From positions 248,001 through 312,000 of the forward strand of contig NZ_JBHRXK010000004.1 of assembly GCF_042648505.1 (NCBI RefSeq): DNA of 64,000 bases. The letters are read 5' to 3'. Below the pieces are notes generated by a model, which searched no databases, was not told the DNA's origin, and was given only the letters and a program-made list of their open reading frames with translations. This stretch comes from Lysobacter_L cavernae. GTDB taxonomy: Bacteria; Pseudomonadota; Gammaproteobacteria; Xanthomonadales; Xanthomonadaceae. Shown one piece after another: positions 18,563-29,779 of the stretch. Each line of letters opens with the position of its first letter. Within the stretch, counting starts at the first letter, position 1. Position numbers and translations under genes: made by a program.

Positions 18563-20806
18563 ATGAAGCCACATGCCCGTCAGTACGCCGCCCAGGCGAT
18601 CGTGACCGCCACCATCGCCAGCCTGCTGGCGGCGTGCGCCACCGCACCGACCCCGAACGTGCGCCGCGACGGCAACCCCGCCGCGCTGCGCGGTACCGGC
18701 GGGGACAGCGGCACGGCCGATGCAGCCGCGGTGCAGGCGCAGCCCCTGCCGGAAACCACGACCGGCGGCGACGCGCGCCCGCAGATCCGCCGCGGCACCG
18801 GTCAGGTCATCAACCGCAGTGCCGCCTCGGCGCCGCCGCCGGGGCTGGGCGCCACTTCCGGCTCGGCCACCTTCAACTTCGAAGGCGAGTCGCTGCATGC
18901 GGTGGTCAAGGCGATCCTTGGCGACATGCTCGGCCAGAACTACGTGATCGCGCCGGGCGTGCAGGGCACGGTGACCCTGGCCACGCCCAAGCCGGTGAGC
19001 CCGGCCGAGGCGCTCAACCTGCTGGAAATGGTGCTGGGCTGGAGCAACGCGCGCCTGGTCTACAGCGGCGGCCGCTACAACATCGTGCCGGCCGACCAGG
19101 CCCTGACCAGCGGCGCCGTCGCACCGCGCACCGGCGGCGCGACCAACGCGCGCGGCTACGAAGTGCGCACGGTGCCGCTGCGCTACGTCTCGGCCACCGA
19201 GATGGAGAAGATCCTCAAGCCCTACGCGCGGCCCAACGCGATCGTCGACGTCAACAACGCGCGCAACGTCATCACCATCGGCGGCAGCCGCACCGAGCTC
19301 GAAAACTACCTGCGCACGATCGAGATCTTCGACGTCGACTGGCTGTCGGGCATGTCGGTCGGCGTGTTCCCGCTGCAGTCGGGCAAGGCCAGCAAGGTCG
19401 TCGCCGACCTGGAAAAGGTGTTCGGCGAGCAGAGCAAGTCGCCGGTCGCGGGCATGTTCCGCTTCATGCCGCTGGAGGGCGCCAACGCGGTGCTGGTGAT
19501 CACGCCGCAGGCCAACTACCTCGACGACATCCAGCAGTGGCTGGACCGCATCGACAGCGCCGGTGGCAACGTGCAGCTGTTCTCCTACGAGCTCAAGTAC
19601 ATCAAGGCCAAGGACCTGGCCGACCGCCTGGCCGACGTGTTCGGCAGCGGCCGCGGTGGTGGCGGTGGCGACACCGGCGGTACGCCGTCGTTGATGCCGG
19701 GGCTGGAGTCGGTGGAGCTTCAGGACAGCGACAACGGCAGCGGCAGCACCGCCACGCTGGGCAATGACAAAGCCGGTGGCGATTACGGCAGCAGCAATGG
19801 CAGCGGTTCCGGCGGCTCGCTGTCGCTGGGGGCACGCCAAAGTGGCAACGCCGCGCTCACCCTCGAGGTCGATGGCGATCGCGTCGGTGTCTCGGCGGTC
19901 GAGGAAACCAACTCGTTGCTGGTGCGCAGCAGCCCGTCGGCATGGAAGTCGATCCGCGACGTAATCGACCGTCTGGACGTCATGCCGATGCAGGTGCATA
20001 TCGAGGCGCAGGTGGTCGAAGTGCAACTGCAGGGCGACCTGCAGTACGGCGTGAACTGGTTCTTCGAGAAGGCGGTGACCGACGCCGGTTTCCCCGATAC
20101 CTCGACCCACGGCAAGTGGAGCACGCTGGGCGCCAGCGTGCAGTCGGCCGCCGGCAACCCGGCCGGCGTGGCCTGGACCCTGCTGGGGAAAAACGCTGCC
20201 GCAGTGATCAGTGCGCTCGACCAGATCACCGACCTGCAACTGCTGCAGACGCCGTCGGTGATGGTGCGCAACAACGCCGAGGCCACGCTCAACGTCGGCA
20301 GCCGCATCCCGATCTCGTCGGTCACGTTCAACCCGAACGGCAGCAACGACAATACTTACAGTCAGGTGCAATACCTCGACACCGGCACCATCCTCAAGGT
20401 GCGCCCACGCGTAGCCAAGGACGGCATGGTGTTCCTCGACATCGTGCAGGAGGTCAGCACGCCAGGTACGGAAGAAGACCGCAACGGCAACGTTCGCATC
20501 GACAGCCGCAAGCTCAAGACCGAGGCGGCGGTGCAGAGCGGCGACACGGTGATGCTGGCCGGCCTGATCAGCGATGGCGTCACCCGCGGCTCGTCCGGTT
20601 TCCCGGGCTTGAGCCGGATTCCGGTGATCGGCGGTCTGTTCGGTACGCAAAGCTCCAAACAATCGCGCAACGAAGTGATCGTGCTGCTGACCCCGACCAT
20701 CGTGCGCAACCCGCAGGAAGCGCGCGACCTCACCGACGAATACGGCCGCCGCTTCCGCGCGATGGAGCCGCTGCAGCGCAAACCGCGGAACCCCGGCCAG
20801 CAGTGA
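18563..20806 (+). CDS. gspD: GspD/XpsD, outer-membrane secretin (lipoprotein)
   Basis: 747 residues from ATG 18563. The signal peptide ends in the lipobox LLAAC (C25). N0 and N1-N3 domains follow (about 95-460), interrupted by a Gly/Ser/Asp-rich insert near 365-425. The secretin domain with the VxTPSVMVRNN-type motif and the GLISD...G.PGLSRIPVIGGLFG signature follows. It forms the multimeric outer-membrane channel. The lipid anchor suggests self-targeting or a pilotin-independent route. The in-frame extension upstream to 18167 lies within gspN and is rejected. The next gene starts inside its stop codon (GTGA). Confidence 0.96.
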   Translation: MKPHARQYAAQAIVTATIASLLAACATAPTPNVRRDGNPAALRGTGGDSGTADAAAVQAQPLPETTTGGDARPQIRRGTGQVINRSAASAPPPGLGATSGSATFNFEGESLHAVVKAILGDMLGQNYVIAPGVQGTVTLATPKPVSPAEALNLLEMVLGWSNARLVYSGGRYNIVPADQALTSGAVAPRTGGATNARGYEVRTVPLRYVSATEMEKILKPYARPNAIVDVNNARNVITIGGSRTELENYLRTIEIFDVDWLSGMSVGVFPLQSGKASKVVADLEKVFGEQSKSPVAGMFRFMPLEGANAVLVITPQANYLDDIQQWLDRIDSAGGNVQLFSYELKYIKAKDLADRLADVFGSGRGGGGGDTGGTPSLMPGLESVELQDSDNGSGSTATLGNDKAGGDYGSSNGSGSGGSLSLGARQSGNAALTLEVDGDRVGVSAVEETNSLLVRSSPSAWKSIRDVIDRLDVMPMQVHIEAQVVEVQLQGDLQYGVNWFFEKAVTDAGFPDTSTHGKWSTLGASVQSAAGNPAGVAWTLLGKNAAAVISALDQITDLQLLQTPSVMVRNNAEATLNVGSRIPISSVTFNPNGSNDNTYSQVQYLDTGTILKVRPRVAKDGMVFLDIVQEVSTPGTEEDRNGNVRIDSRKLKTEAAVQSGDTVMLAGLISDGVTRGSSGFPGLSRIPVIGGLFGTQSSKQSRNEVIVLLTPTIVRNPQEARDLTDEYGRRFRAMEPLQRKPRNPGQQ

Positions 20807-21645
20807 CGGTGCCCGCCGCCTCGCCGGTCGTGGTGGTGCCGGTCGGCGCCGACGACGGCACGCTCGATGCCTGCCTGGCCGCGCTCGATGCCTGCACGCC
20901 GCCGGCCACGCCGGTGTGGCTGGCCGACGACGCCCAGGCCGGGCCGCGCGGCTACGCCATCATCGAACGCTGGATCGCACGCACCGCGCTCAAGGCCGAC
21001 TACACCCGCCGTCAGCGCAGCGTCGGCGAGGTGGCGCACCTCGACGAGGTGCTGGCCGCCTGCGGCGAGGCCGACGTCGTCGTGCTCGCCGCAGACGCGA
21101 TCCCGGCGCCGGGCTGGTTGCACCGGTTGGCGGGTTGTCTCGCCAGCGATGGCGCGATCGCCACCGCGACGCCGTGGAGCAACGCTGGCGAAGTCGCGGC
21201 CTGGCCGCGTATCGGCGAGATCGATCCGGTTCCCGACGACCTCGAGCGCCTGGCCCGCGCGGCCGCGCGCATGCCGGCACTGCATCCGGAGCTGCCCGCT
21301 GCGGTCGGCCACGCGGTGATGTTGCGTGGCAGCGCCCGTCGTCGCGCCGGTGGCCTCGATGCGGCCAGTTTCGGCTCCTGGTACGCGGCGCTGACTGACC
21401 TGTCGCTGCGCCTGGTCGGCCTGGGTTGGCGCAACGTGCTGTGCGACACCGCCTTCGTCGCGCGCCGTGGCGAAGGCGCGCCGTTCGAGGGCGACATGAA
21501 CCGCCTCGCCGTGCGCTGGCCGGATTGGCACGCGCGCCTGGCCCATTACCTGATGCACGACCCGTTGCGTGCATCGCGCACGCAACTCGCCGCGCTGCTC
21601 GACAGCGTCGGCCCACCGGAACCGCAGCGTGACCTCTTTGTCTGA
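20803..21645 (+). CDS. Glycosyltransferase-like protein, GT-A fold (family 2-like)
   Basis: 280 residues from GTG 20803, which overlaps the gspD stop as GTGA. It opens with the Rossmann-like strand PVVVVPVGADDGTLDACL typical of family 2 transferases. AADAIPAPGWL near 100 corresponds to the usual Asp-containing, P.GWL segment. A clear DxD is not visible, so activity is uncertain. The C-terminal part (GHAVMLRGSARRR..GGLD, LRLVGLGWRN) matches the acceptor-side region of rhamnosyltransferase-like enzymes. Function and substrate are unknown. Coupling to gspD suggests co-expression with the secretion system, although the product is more likely to act on surface glycans. Confidence 0.7.
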   Translation: MTVPAASPVVVVPVGADDGTLDACLAALDACTPPATPVWLADDAQAGPRGYAIIERWIARTALKADYTRRQRSVGEVAHLDEVLAACGEADVVVLAADAIPAPGWLHRLAGCLASDGAIATATPWSNAGEVAAWPRIGEIDPVPDDLERLARAAARMPALHPELPAAVGHAVMLRGSARRRAGGLDAASFGSWYAALTDLSLRLVGLGWRNVLCDTAFVARRGEGAPFEGDMNRLAVRWPDWHARLAHYLMHDPLRASRTQLAALLDSVGPPEPQRDLFV

Positions 21646-22516
21646 CCCGCATGCCGCCGACCCGCATGGCGGCATCGTCGCGGTGGTGGTGACCTACCGC
21701 AGCGCCGCGACCATCGACGACTGCCTGCTGCGCCTGCGCGTGGGCGAGGGCGTGGCCGCGATCCGCGTCGTCGACAACGACTCCGACGACGGCACCCTGG
21801 AGATCGTGCAGCGCCATGCCACCGCCGATCCGCGCGTGCGCTTCATCGCCAACCCCGACAACCCCGGCTTCGCCGTGGCCTGCAACCAGGGCGCGGCCGA
21901 TGCCGGCGATGCCGCGCCGTGGCTGGCCTTCGTCAATCCCGACTGCCTGGTCGAGGTGGACACCTTGTCGCGCCTGCGCGCGCTGGCCGCATCGCGCGGC
22001 GAGGCCCTGCTCGGCGCCGATCTGGTCGACGAGCACGGCGCGCGCGATGGCGCCGCGCGTCGCCGCGATCCGGACTTCGGCGCGATGCTGCGCGCTGCCT
22101 TGGGCAGCGCGTCGGCGCCGAAGCTGGAGTTGCCCATCGACGATGCCCAGGAGCTGCAACCGGTGCTGGCGGTTTCTGGCGCGCTGATGCTGATGCCGCG
22201 CGCACTGTTCGCGCGGATCGGCGGTTTCGACGAAGGCTATCGCCTGCACGCCGAGGACCTGGACCTGTGCCGCCGCGCGCGCACGGCAGGCGCATTCCTG
22301 GCCGTGGCCAATCGCGTGCGCGTGCTGCACGTGCGCGGGGTGTCGAGTCGCTCGCGCCCGCTGTTCGTCGAGTGGCACAAGCACCGCGGCCTGTGGCGCT
22401 ACTTCCGCAAGTTCGAGGCACCGCAGCGCGGAGTGGCGACCTGCCTGGGGGTGTTTGCGGCGATCTGGCTGCGGTTTCCGTTGGCGGTGGGGCGGGCGTG
22501 GTTGCGAGCCCGGTAG
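21629..22516 (+). CDS. Glycosyltransferase family 2 (rhamnosyltransferase-like)
   Basis: About 295 residues if started at GTG 21629, 17 bp inside the previous gene. A TTG at 21638 is also possible; neither has a good ribosome site. It shows GIVAVVVTYRS, VVDNDSDDGT, NPDNPGFAVACNQG and FVNPDC (the DxD-equivalent region). The acceptor segment is GALMLMPRALF..GGFDEGY, with the ED catalytic pair in HAEDLDLCRRA. This is a complete GT2 set. The C-terminus continues through HKHRGLWRYFRKF to a hydrophobic segment that may touch the membrane. Probably acts in LPS or exopolysaccharide synthesis; acceptor unknown. Confidence 0.85.
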   Translation: MTSLSDPHAADPHGGIVAVVVTYRSAATIDDCLLRLRVGEGVAAIRVVDNDSDDGTLEIVQRHATADPRVRFIANPDNPGFAVACNQGAADAGDAAPWLAFVNPDCLVEVDTLSRLRALAASRGEALLGADLVDEHGARDGAARRRDPDFGAMLRAALGSASAPKLELPIDDAQELQPVLAVSGALMLMPRALFARIGGFDEGYRLHAEDLDLCRRARTAGAFLAVANRVRVLHVRGVSSRSRPLFVEWHKHRGLWRYFRKFEAPQRGVATCLGVFAAIWLRFPLAVGRAWLRAR

Positions 22517-22575
22517 CACTGATCTCAACTCTTAACCAGCAACTAACAGTCGTGGCCTGATCGCGGTCAGTCAGT

Positions 22576-22610
22576 CGTCATCCCCGCGAAGGCGGGGATC
22601 CATGGACGTT
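22576..22610 (+). repeat. Short palindromic repeat, forward copy
   Basis: A near-consensus copy (GTCATCCCCGCGAAGGCGGG...) continuing through ATCCATGGACGTT. As at 1689, it is followed 30-35 bp later by the larger dispersed repeat. Confidence 0.8.
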
Positions 22611-22640
22611 GCTTTTGCTTGGCTTGAATGCTTCAGGCAC

Positions 22641-22919
22641 AGCTTCCGTCCGCTGCCGCGACCGGGTCACTTTCTCTTGCTAAGCCCAAGAGAAAGTAAC
22701 CAAAGAGAAGGGCTTTCCTCGACAAATCAGCCCCACGACTGGAACGTTTGAGGGGATTTTCCGACTCGCCTTTGGCCTGTGGCCAAAGTCCGGCCCGCGC
22801 TTGCGGCGCGGGCGTTCGGTCGATGCGCGAGCCGATGGCTCGCAAGCGTGCATCGCCCTCACCCCTGGCTAGGTCGGAAAACGGCGCACATCCATGTGCG
22901 CCGCCCTTCGGGCCTGGAT
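22641..22919. repeat. Dispersed intergenic repeat, copy B (~279 bp)
   Basis: It shares both blocks with 1753-1939, including the 11-bp ACTTTCTCTTG hairpin stem. It carries about 90 bp more between the blocks (TTTGGCC..GGCCAAA palindrome and GCGGCGCGGGCG-rich sequence). The right block ends TCGGAAAACGGCGCACATC. No gene is supported in 22517-23061. Confidence 0.8.
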
Positions 22920-22938
22920 ACGTGATCGGCTAATCGAG

Positions 22939-22987
22939 AGCTCAAAGCTCAAAGCTCAAAGCTCAAAGCTCAAAGCTCAAAGCTCAA
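22939..22987. repeat. Heptanucleotide tract (AGCTCAA)x7
   Basis: Seven perfect head-to-tail copies of AGCTCAA fill 49 bp, 75 bp downstream of the purine permease gene (minus strand). Seven is not a multiple of three and no gene crosses it. Such tracts are prone to copy-number change by slippage. Confidence 0.95.
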
Positions 22988-23003
22988 GGCCAATCTATTT
23001 CCG

Positions 23004-23048
23004 GTCGTCCTGAGCGTAGGCGCGCAGCGCCGGAGTCGAAGGATGAAC
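23004..23048. repeat. Common GTCCTGAGC..GTCGAAGGATGAAC repeat
   Basis: An imperfect palindrome with ends GTCCTGAGCG and GTCGAAGGATGAAC around a GCGC-rich centre. It sits 13 bp past the permease stop on the minus strand. A related short form is inserted in the coding sequence at 37806-37827. Sequences like this are widespread in Proteobacteria (general knowledge). Confidence 0.7.
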
Positions 23049-23061
23049 GGGGCGCGTAGCC

Positions 23062-24396
<1,335 letters not shown>

Positions 24397-24414
24397 GGCG
24401 GCGTCTCCTTGGGC

Positions 24415-25245
24415 TCAGCGGTGACGGTTGATCTCGTCGCGCAGCGTGCGTGCCGCCTGCGCGGCGGCCTCGGCGTAATCCGCGCCGGTCGAAGCGTACA
24501 GCACCGCACGCGAGCTGCTGATGATCAGGCCGGTGCCGTCGGCGGTCTTCGCATTGGTCACCACCGCCGCGACGTCACCGCCCTGCGCGCCGACGCCGGG
24601 CACCAGGAACGGCACGTCGGAACCGACAATCGCGCGCACTTCGCGCAGTTGCGCCGGCCAGGTCGCGCCGACCACCAGCGCGCAGTTGCCGTGGCCGTTC
24701 CACTCGCGCGCGACCTTCTGCGCGACGTGCTGGTACAGCGGGCGGGCCACACCGTCATCATCCTGGACGAGTAGATCCTGCAAGTCGCCAGCACCGGGAT
24801 TCGAGGTGCGGCACAGGATCACCACACCGCGGTCGGCGCGGTCGAGGAACGGCTGCAGTGAATCGCGGCCCAGGTACGGATTGGCGGTCACCGCATCGGC
24901 GCGATAACGGTCGAAGGCCTCGGTCGCGTAGTGCTGCGCGGTGCTGCCGATGTCGCCACGCTTGCTGTCGAGGATCACCGGGATGCCCGGATGTGCGGCA
25001 TGGAGGTGGGCAATCAGTCGCTGCAGGGCATCCTCGACAGCGAGTGCGGCGAAGTGGGCGATCTGCGGCTTGAACGCGCACACGTACGGCGCGGTGGCGT
25101 CGGCGATGTCGCGGCAGAAGGCGAACACCGCATCGGGGTCGCTGCTGAACTTCGCCGGAAACTTGGCTGGCTCCGGGTCGAGGCCGACGCAGACCAGCGA
25201 GTCGGCGTCTTGCCAGCGTCGCTTAAGGGCAGAAATGAAGCTCAT
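24415..25245 (-). CDS. pyrF: PyrF, orotidine 5'-phosphate decarboxylase (type 2)
   Basis: 276 residues, the longer 'type 2' form. The catalytic charged network is in LDSKRGDIG (D93, K95, D98), the phosphate-binding end is in LIISSSRAVLYAS, and VPGVGAQGGD precedes it. The enzyme decarboxylates OMP to UMP in the last step of pyrimidine synthesis. The N-terminus (FISALKRRW..SLVCVGLDP) matches the family and supports ATG 25245. It precedes the permease gene and lies downstream of ettA, separated by a repeat-rich 312-bp gap. Confidence 0.95.
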   Translation of the reverse strand: MSFISALKRRWQDADSLVCVGLDPEPAKFPAKFSSDPDAVFAFCRDIADATAPYVCAFKPQIAHFAALAVEDALQRLIAHLHAAHPGIPVILDSKRGDIGSTAQHYATEAFDRYRADAVTANPYLGRDSLQPFLDRADRGVVILCRTSNPGAGDLQDLLVQDDDGVARPLYQHVAQKVAREWNGHGNCALVVGATWPAQLREVRAIVGSDVPFLVPGVGAQGGDVAAVVTNAKTADGTGLIISSSRAVLYASTGADYAEAAAQAARTLRDEINRHR

Positions 25246-25270
25246 CGATGACCTGGCCTTTGCCCTTGCT

Positions 25271-25515
25271 CGTCATTCCCGCGTAGGCGGGAACCCAAGG
25301 ACGTTTGTCTGTTCGTGTGGGCGTCGTGCCCGTGACCGCGAAGGGCGACGTCCATGGATCCCCGCTTTCGCGGGGATGACGACGTTACGACAACAGTGAC
25401 AGCAGCAACAGCTGGATTCCCGCCTTCGCGGGAATGACGAGCAACAACAACAGTCGTACAACCAAGCAATTGCCAAAGTCCATGGATCCCCGCCAGGAGC
25501 GCGCGGGGATGACGC
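25271..25515. repeat. Cluster of four short palindromic repeats
   Basis: One forward copy (25271-25305) faces a reverse copy (25347-25383) across ~41 bp, again with arms that extend through GGACGT/ACGTCC. Two more reverse copies follow at 25412-25441 and 25478-25515. The last has extra bases in its loop (CCAGGAGCGCG). They fill nearly the whole ettA-pyrF gap, leaving little room for a pyrF promoter. Confidence 0.8.
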
Positions 25516-25557
25516 AGTGGCAAAGGCCTTCGCGCTATGCGCGAAGGCGCCACTGCG

Positions 25558-25560
<3 letters not shown>
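25510..25560 (-). terminator. Long hairpin at the ettA 3' end
   Basis: The outer stem TGACGCAGTGGC (25510-25521) pairs perfectly with GCCACTGCGTCA (25549-25560). The inner stem GCCTTCGCGC (25526-25535) pairs with GCGCGAAGGC (25539-25548) around a TAT loop. The outer stem includes the ettA stop codon. No T run follows, so it may be a terminator or a processing/stability element. Confidence 0.5.
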
Positions 25561-27219
<1,659 letters not shown>

Positions 27220-27384
27220 GCGGACTCCGAAACCGGGGCGCGCCGAGCCCGGCCGGATGGCCTGGGTCTGGGCGGATAAGCCGGCGATTATCCCGTACGG
27301 GGGCGGCCGGTGCCAGCGCGCAGGTTGAATGGCGCGCCCCTTGGCTGCGAGCCGTCGCCGGATGGGTTGCGGGAGCCGGCCAGT

Positions 27385-27444
27385 GCGTAGCCCGGGTGAG
27401 CGGAGCGCACCTGGGCGGTGGGTGCTGCCTTACCCGGCCTACGC
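27385..27444 (-). repeat. Palindromic repeat after lpxO (possible terminator)
   Basis: GCGTAGCCCGGGT (27385-27397) and ACCCGGCCTACGC (27432-27444) form a 13-bp stem with one mismatch, enclosing GAGCGGAGCGCACC. It is adjacent to the lpxO stop on the minus strand. This resembles the GTAGCCCGGGTGAGCG..GCGCACCCGG palindromes common in intergenic DNA of Gammaproteobacteria (general knowledge). Confidence 0.6.
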
Positions 27445-27446
27445 GC

Positions 27447-28352
27447 TCAGATCCAGATGATGAACGCGACCACCAGCGCCACCAGCAGGTACTTGAGGGC
27501 GTAGTAGAGGGACTGGCTGCGCTCGCGCAGCGCCTTGGCCTTCAGGCGCAGGACATAGAAGTACTTGAACAGGTGGTTGATGCCGCCGGTCTTGTCGCCC
27601 TCCATGTTGGGCGAGGCGCCGGCGGCGATCAGGTGGCGGGCGATCAAGCGGTTCAGCGCCTGCGCCCAGCGGTAGCGCATCGGCCGCTCGACATCGCAGA
27701 ACAGGATGATGCGGTTGTCGGCCGAGTCGTTGCGCGCCCAGTGGATATAGGTTTCGTCGAACATGGTCCACTGGCCGTCGCGCCAGCTGTAGCGGGTGCC
27801 GTCGACGTCGATGAAGCAGGCGTCGTCGTTGGGGGTGTCCAGGCCCAGGTGCAGGCGCAGCGAGCCGGCGAAGGGGTCGCGGTGCGGGCGCAACTCGCCG
27901 CCGGGCGGCAACTCGGTGAACATCGCCGCCTTGACGCTGGGGATGGCGCGCAGCAGCGCCGTGGTGCGTGGGCACAGCTCGGCCGCGGACGGGTGGGCCT
28001 CGTCGTACCACTTCAGGTAGAAGCGCTTCCAGCCGCGGCGGAAGAACGAGTTGAAGCCGACGTCGTTGTAGCCGTCGGCGGCCTTGATGTGCTGCAGCTC
28101 GCGCAGGCGCCGGGCCTCGTCGCGGATATCCGGCCAATGGGCGCGCAGCGGCTCCAGCTCGGGGAAGTGCTGGCCCGGCTCGGCGATGAAGGCCGTGGTT
28201 GGCACGCGCGAGAACGCGTACATCAGCACATTGACCGGGGCCATGAAGGTGGAGTGGTCAAGCAGCTGCCGGCCGAGGCGGTGGCGCACCTTGCCGCGGT
28301 AGTGCACGTAGACCGCGCTGGCGAGGAACGCAAAAACGATGACCCATTTCAC
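27447..28352 (-). CDS. lpxO: LpxO-like lipid A dioxygenase (aspartyl/asparaginyl hydroxylase family)
   Basis: 301 residues from GTG 28352. Hydrophobic segments at both ends (KWVIVFAFLASAVYVHY; YLLVALVVAFIIWI) place it in the inner membrane. The Fe(II)/2-oxoglutarate core shows the HxD pair in LRPHRDPF, LHLGLDTPND, the distal His in YIHWARNDSADNR and the 2OG-binding Arg. Salmonella LpxO (302 residues) hydroxylates a secondary acyl chain of lipid A. The frame extends 33 codons upstream without membrane character; the shorter start matches the family. Confidence 0.87.
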   Translation of the reverse strand: MKWVIVFAFLASAVYVHYRGKVRHRLGRQLLDHSTFMAPVNVLMYAFSRVPTTAFIAEPGQHFPELEPLRAHWPDIRDEARRLRELQHIKAADGYNDVGFNSFFRRGWKRFYLKWYDEAHPSAAELCPRTTALLRAIPSVKAAMFTELPPGGELRPHRDPFAGSLRLHLGLDTPNDDACFIDVDGTRYSWRDGQWTMFDETYIHWARNDSADNRIILFCDVERPMRYRWAQALNRLIARHLIAAGASPNMEGDKTGGINHLFKYFYVLRLKAKALRERSQSLYYALKYLLVALVVAFIIWI

Positions 28353-28516
28353 GGTCGGGGTTCCCTGTGGGGTGGGGAAGGCGGGGTCGCTGCCGGTGCA
28401 AGGCGTGACGGCAGCGGGTTGCTCGCCGCATTTTAAGCCCTGGGCTACCATTGCAGGCCTGACTGCGCCTGTTCGTGGCTGCCGGTCCCCTTCTCATCCT
28501 CCCCGAGGTTCCGCGA

Positions 28517-29770
28517 ATGTTCCCCAGCTCTGCCCGTATCGCCGGCTACGACGACGAACTCGCCCAGGCCATCGCCCACGAGGCGCGCCGCCAGGAAGAC
28601 CACGTCGAACTGATCGCCTCGGAGAACTACGCCAGCCCGCGCGTGATGGAGGCCCAGGGCAGCGTGCTGACCAACAAGTACGCCGAAGGCTACCCGGGCA
28701 AGCGCTATTACGGCGGCTGCGAGTACGTCGACATCGCCGAGCAGCTGGCGATCGACCGCCTCAAGCAACTCTTCGGTGCCGACTACGCGAATGTGCAGCC
28801 GCATTCGGGCTCGCAGGCCAACCAGGCCGTGTACCTGGCGCTGCTGCAGCCGGGCGACACCATCCTGGGCATGTCGCTCGCGCACGGCGGCCACCTGACC
28901 CACGGCGCCAAGGTGAATGTCTCCGGCAAGCTGTTCAACGCCGTCCAGTACGGCGTCAACGACCAGGGCCTGATCGACTATGACGAAGTCGAGAGGCTGG
29001 CGCTGGAGCACAAGCCGAAGATGGTTGTCGCCGGTTTCAGCGCCTATTCGCAGCAGATCGACTGGGCGCGCTTCCGCGCGATTGCTGACAAGGTCAATGC
29101 GGTCCTGTTCGTCGACATGGCCCACGTCGCCGGCCTGGTCGCCGCCGGCGTCTACCCGAACCCGCTGCCGCACGCACACGTGGTCACCTCGACGACCCAC
29201 AAGACCCTGCGCGGCCCGCGCGGCGGCTTCATCGTCGCCCAGGGCGCCTCCGAAGATATGGTCAAGAAGCTGCAAAGCATCGTCTTCCCGGGTATCCAGG
29301 GCGGACCGCTGATGCACGTGATCGCCGCCAAGGCCGTCGCCTTCAAGGAGGCGCTGGAGCCGGAGTTCACCACCTACCAGCAACAGGTCGTCAAGAACGC
29401 GCAGGCAATGGCCGAGACCATCATCAAGCGCGGCTACAAGATCGTTTCCGGCGGCACCCAGAACCACCTGATGCTGATCGACATGATCGGCAAGGGCGTC
29501 ACCGGCAAGGCCGCCGAGGAGGCGCTGGGCAAGGCACACATCACCGTCAACAAGAACGCCGTGCCCAACGACCCGCAAAAGCCGTTCGTGACCTCGGGCC
29601 TGCGCATCGGCACCCCGGCGGTGACCACGCGCGGCTACCAGGAAGCCGACTGCGTCGAGCTGGCCAACTGGATCTGCGACGTGCTCGACGCGCCGAATGA
29701 CGACAAGGTCATCGCCGGCGTGCGCGAGAACGTGACCCAGCAGTGCCGGAAGTTCCCGGTCTACGGCTGA
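28517..29770 (+). CDS. glyA: GlyA, serine hydroxymethyltransferase
   Basis: 417 residues, the same length as the E. coli enzyme. Typical stretches are visible: HVELIASENYAS, YPGKRYYGGCEYVD, the His-rich SLAHGGHLTHG, and STTHKTLRGPRGG with the PLP-binding Lys. It interconverts serine and glycine with tetrahydrofolate, supplying one-carbon units for purine and thymidylate synthesis. ATG 28517 follows GAGG at 28504-28507. It is divergent from lpxO with a 164-bp gap. Confidence 0.98.
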   Translation: MFPSSARIAGYDDELAQAIAHEARRQEDHVELIASENYASPRVMEAQGSVLTNKYAEGYPGKRYYGGCEYVDIAEQLAIDRLKQLFGADYANVQPHSGSQANQAVYLALLQPGDTILGMSLAHGGHLTHGAKVNVSGKLFNAVQYGVNDQGLIDYDEVERLALEHKPKMVVAGFSAYSQQIDWARFRAIADKVNAVLFVDMAHVAGLVAAGVYPNPLPHAHVVTSTTHKTLRGPRGGFIVAQGASEDMVKKLQSIVFPGIQGGPLMHVIAAKAVAFKEALEPEFTTYQQQVVKNAQAMAETIIKRGYKIVSGGTQNHLMLIDMIGKGVTGKAAEEALGKAHITVNKNAVPNDPQKPFVTSGLRIGTPAVTTRGYQEADCVELANWICDVLDAPNDDKVIAGVRENVTQQCRKFPVYG

Positions 29771-29779
29771 GCTGGACCC

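Noticed and set aside
9223..22516. Search for a gspC gene or prepilin peptidase in the secretion cluster
   Set aside because: None is present; GspN carries the GspC-like role and the peptidase must be elsewhere, as in other xps systems.
25271..25515. Possible CRISPR array in the ettA-pyrF gap
   Set aside because: The repeats are in mixed orientation with unequal spacing and no cas genes nearby; they belong to the dispersed palindromic family.
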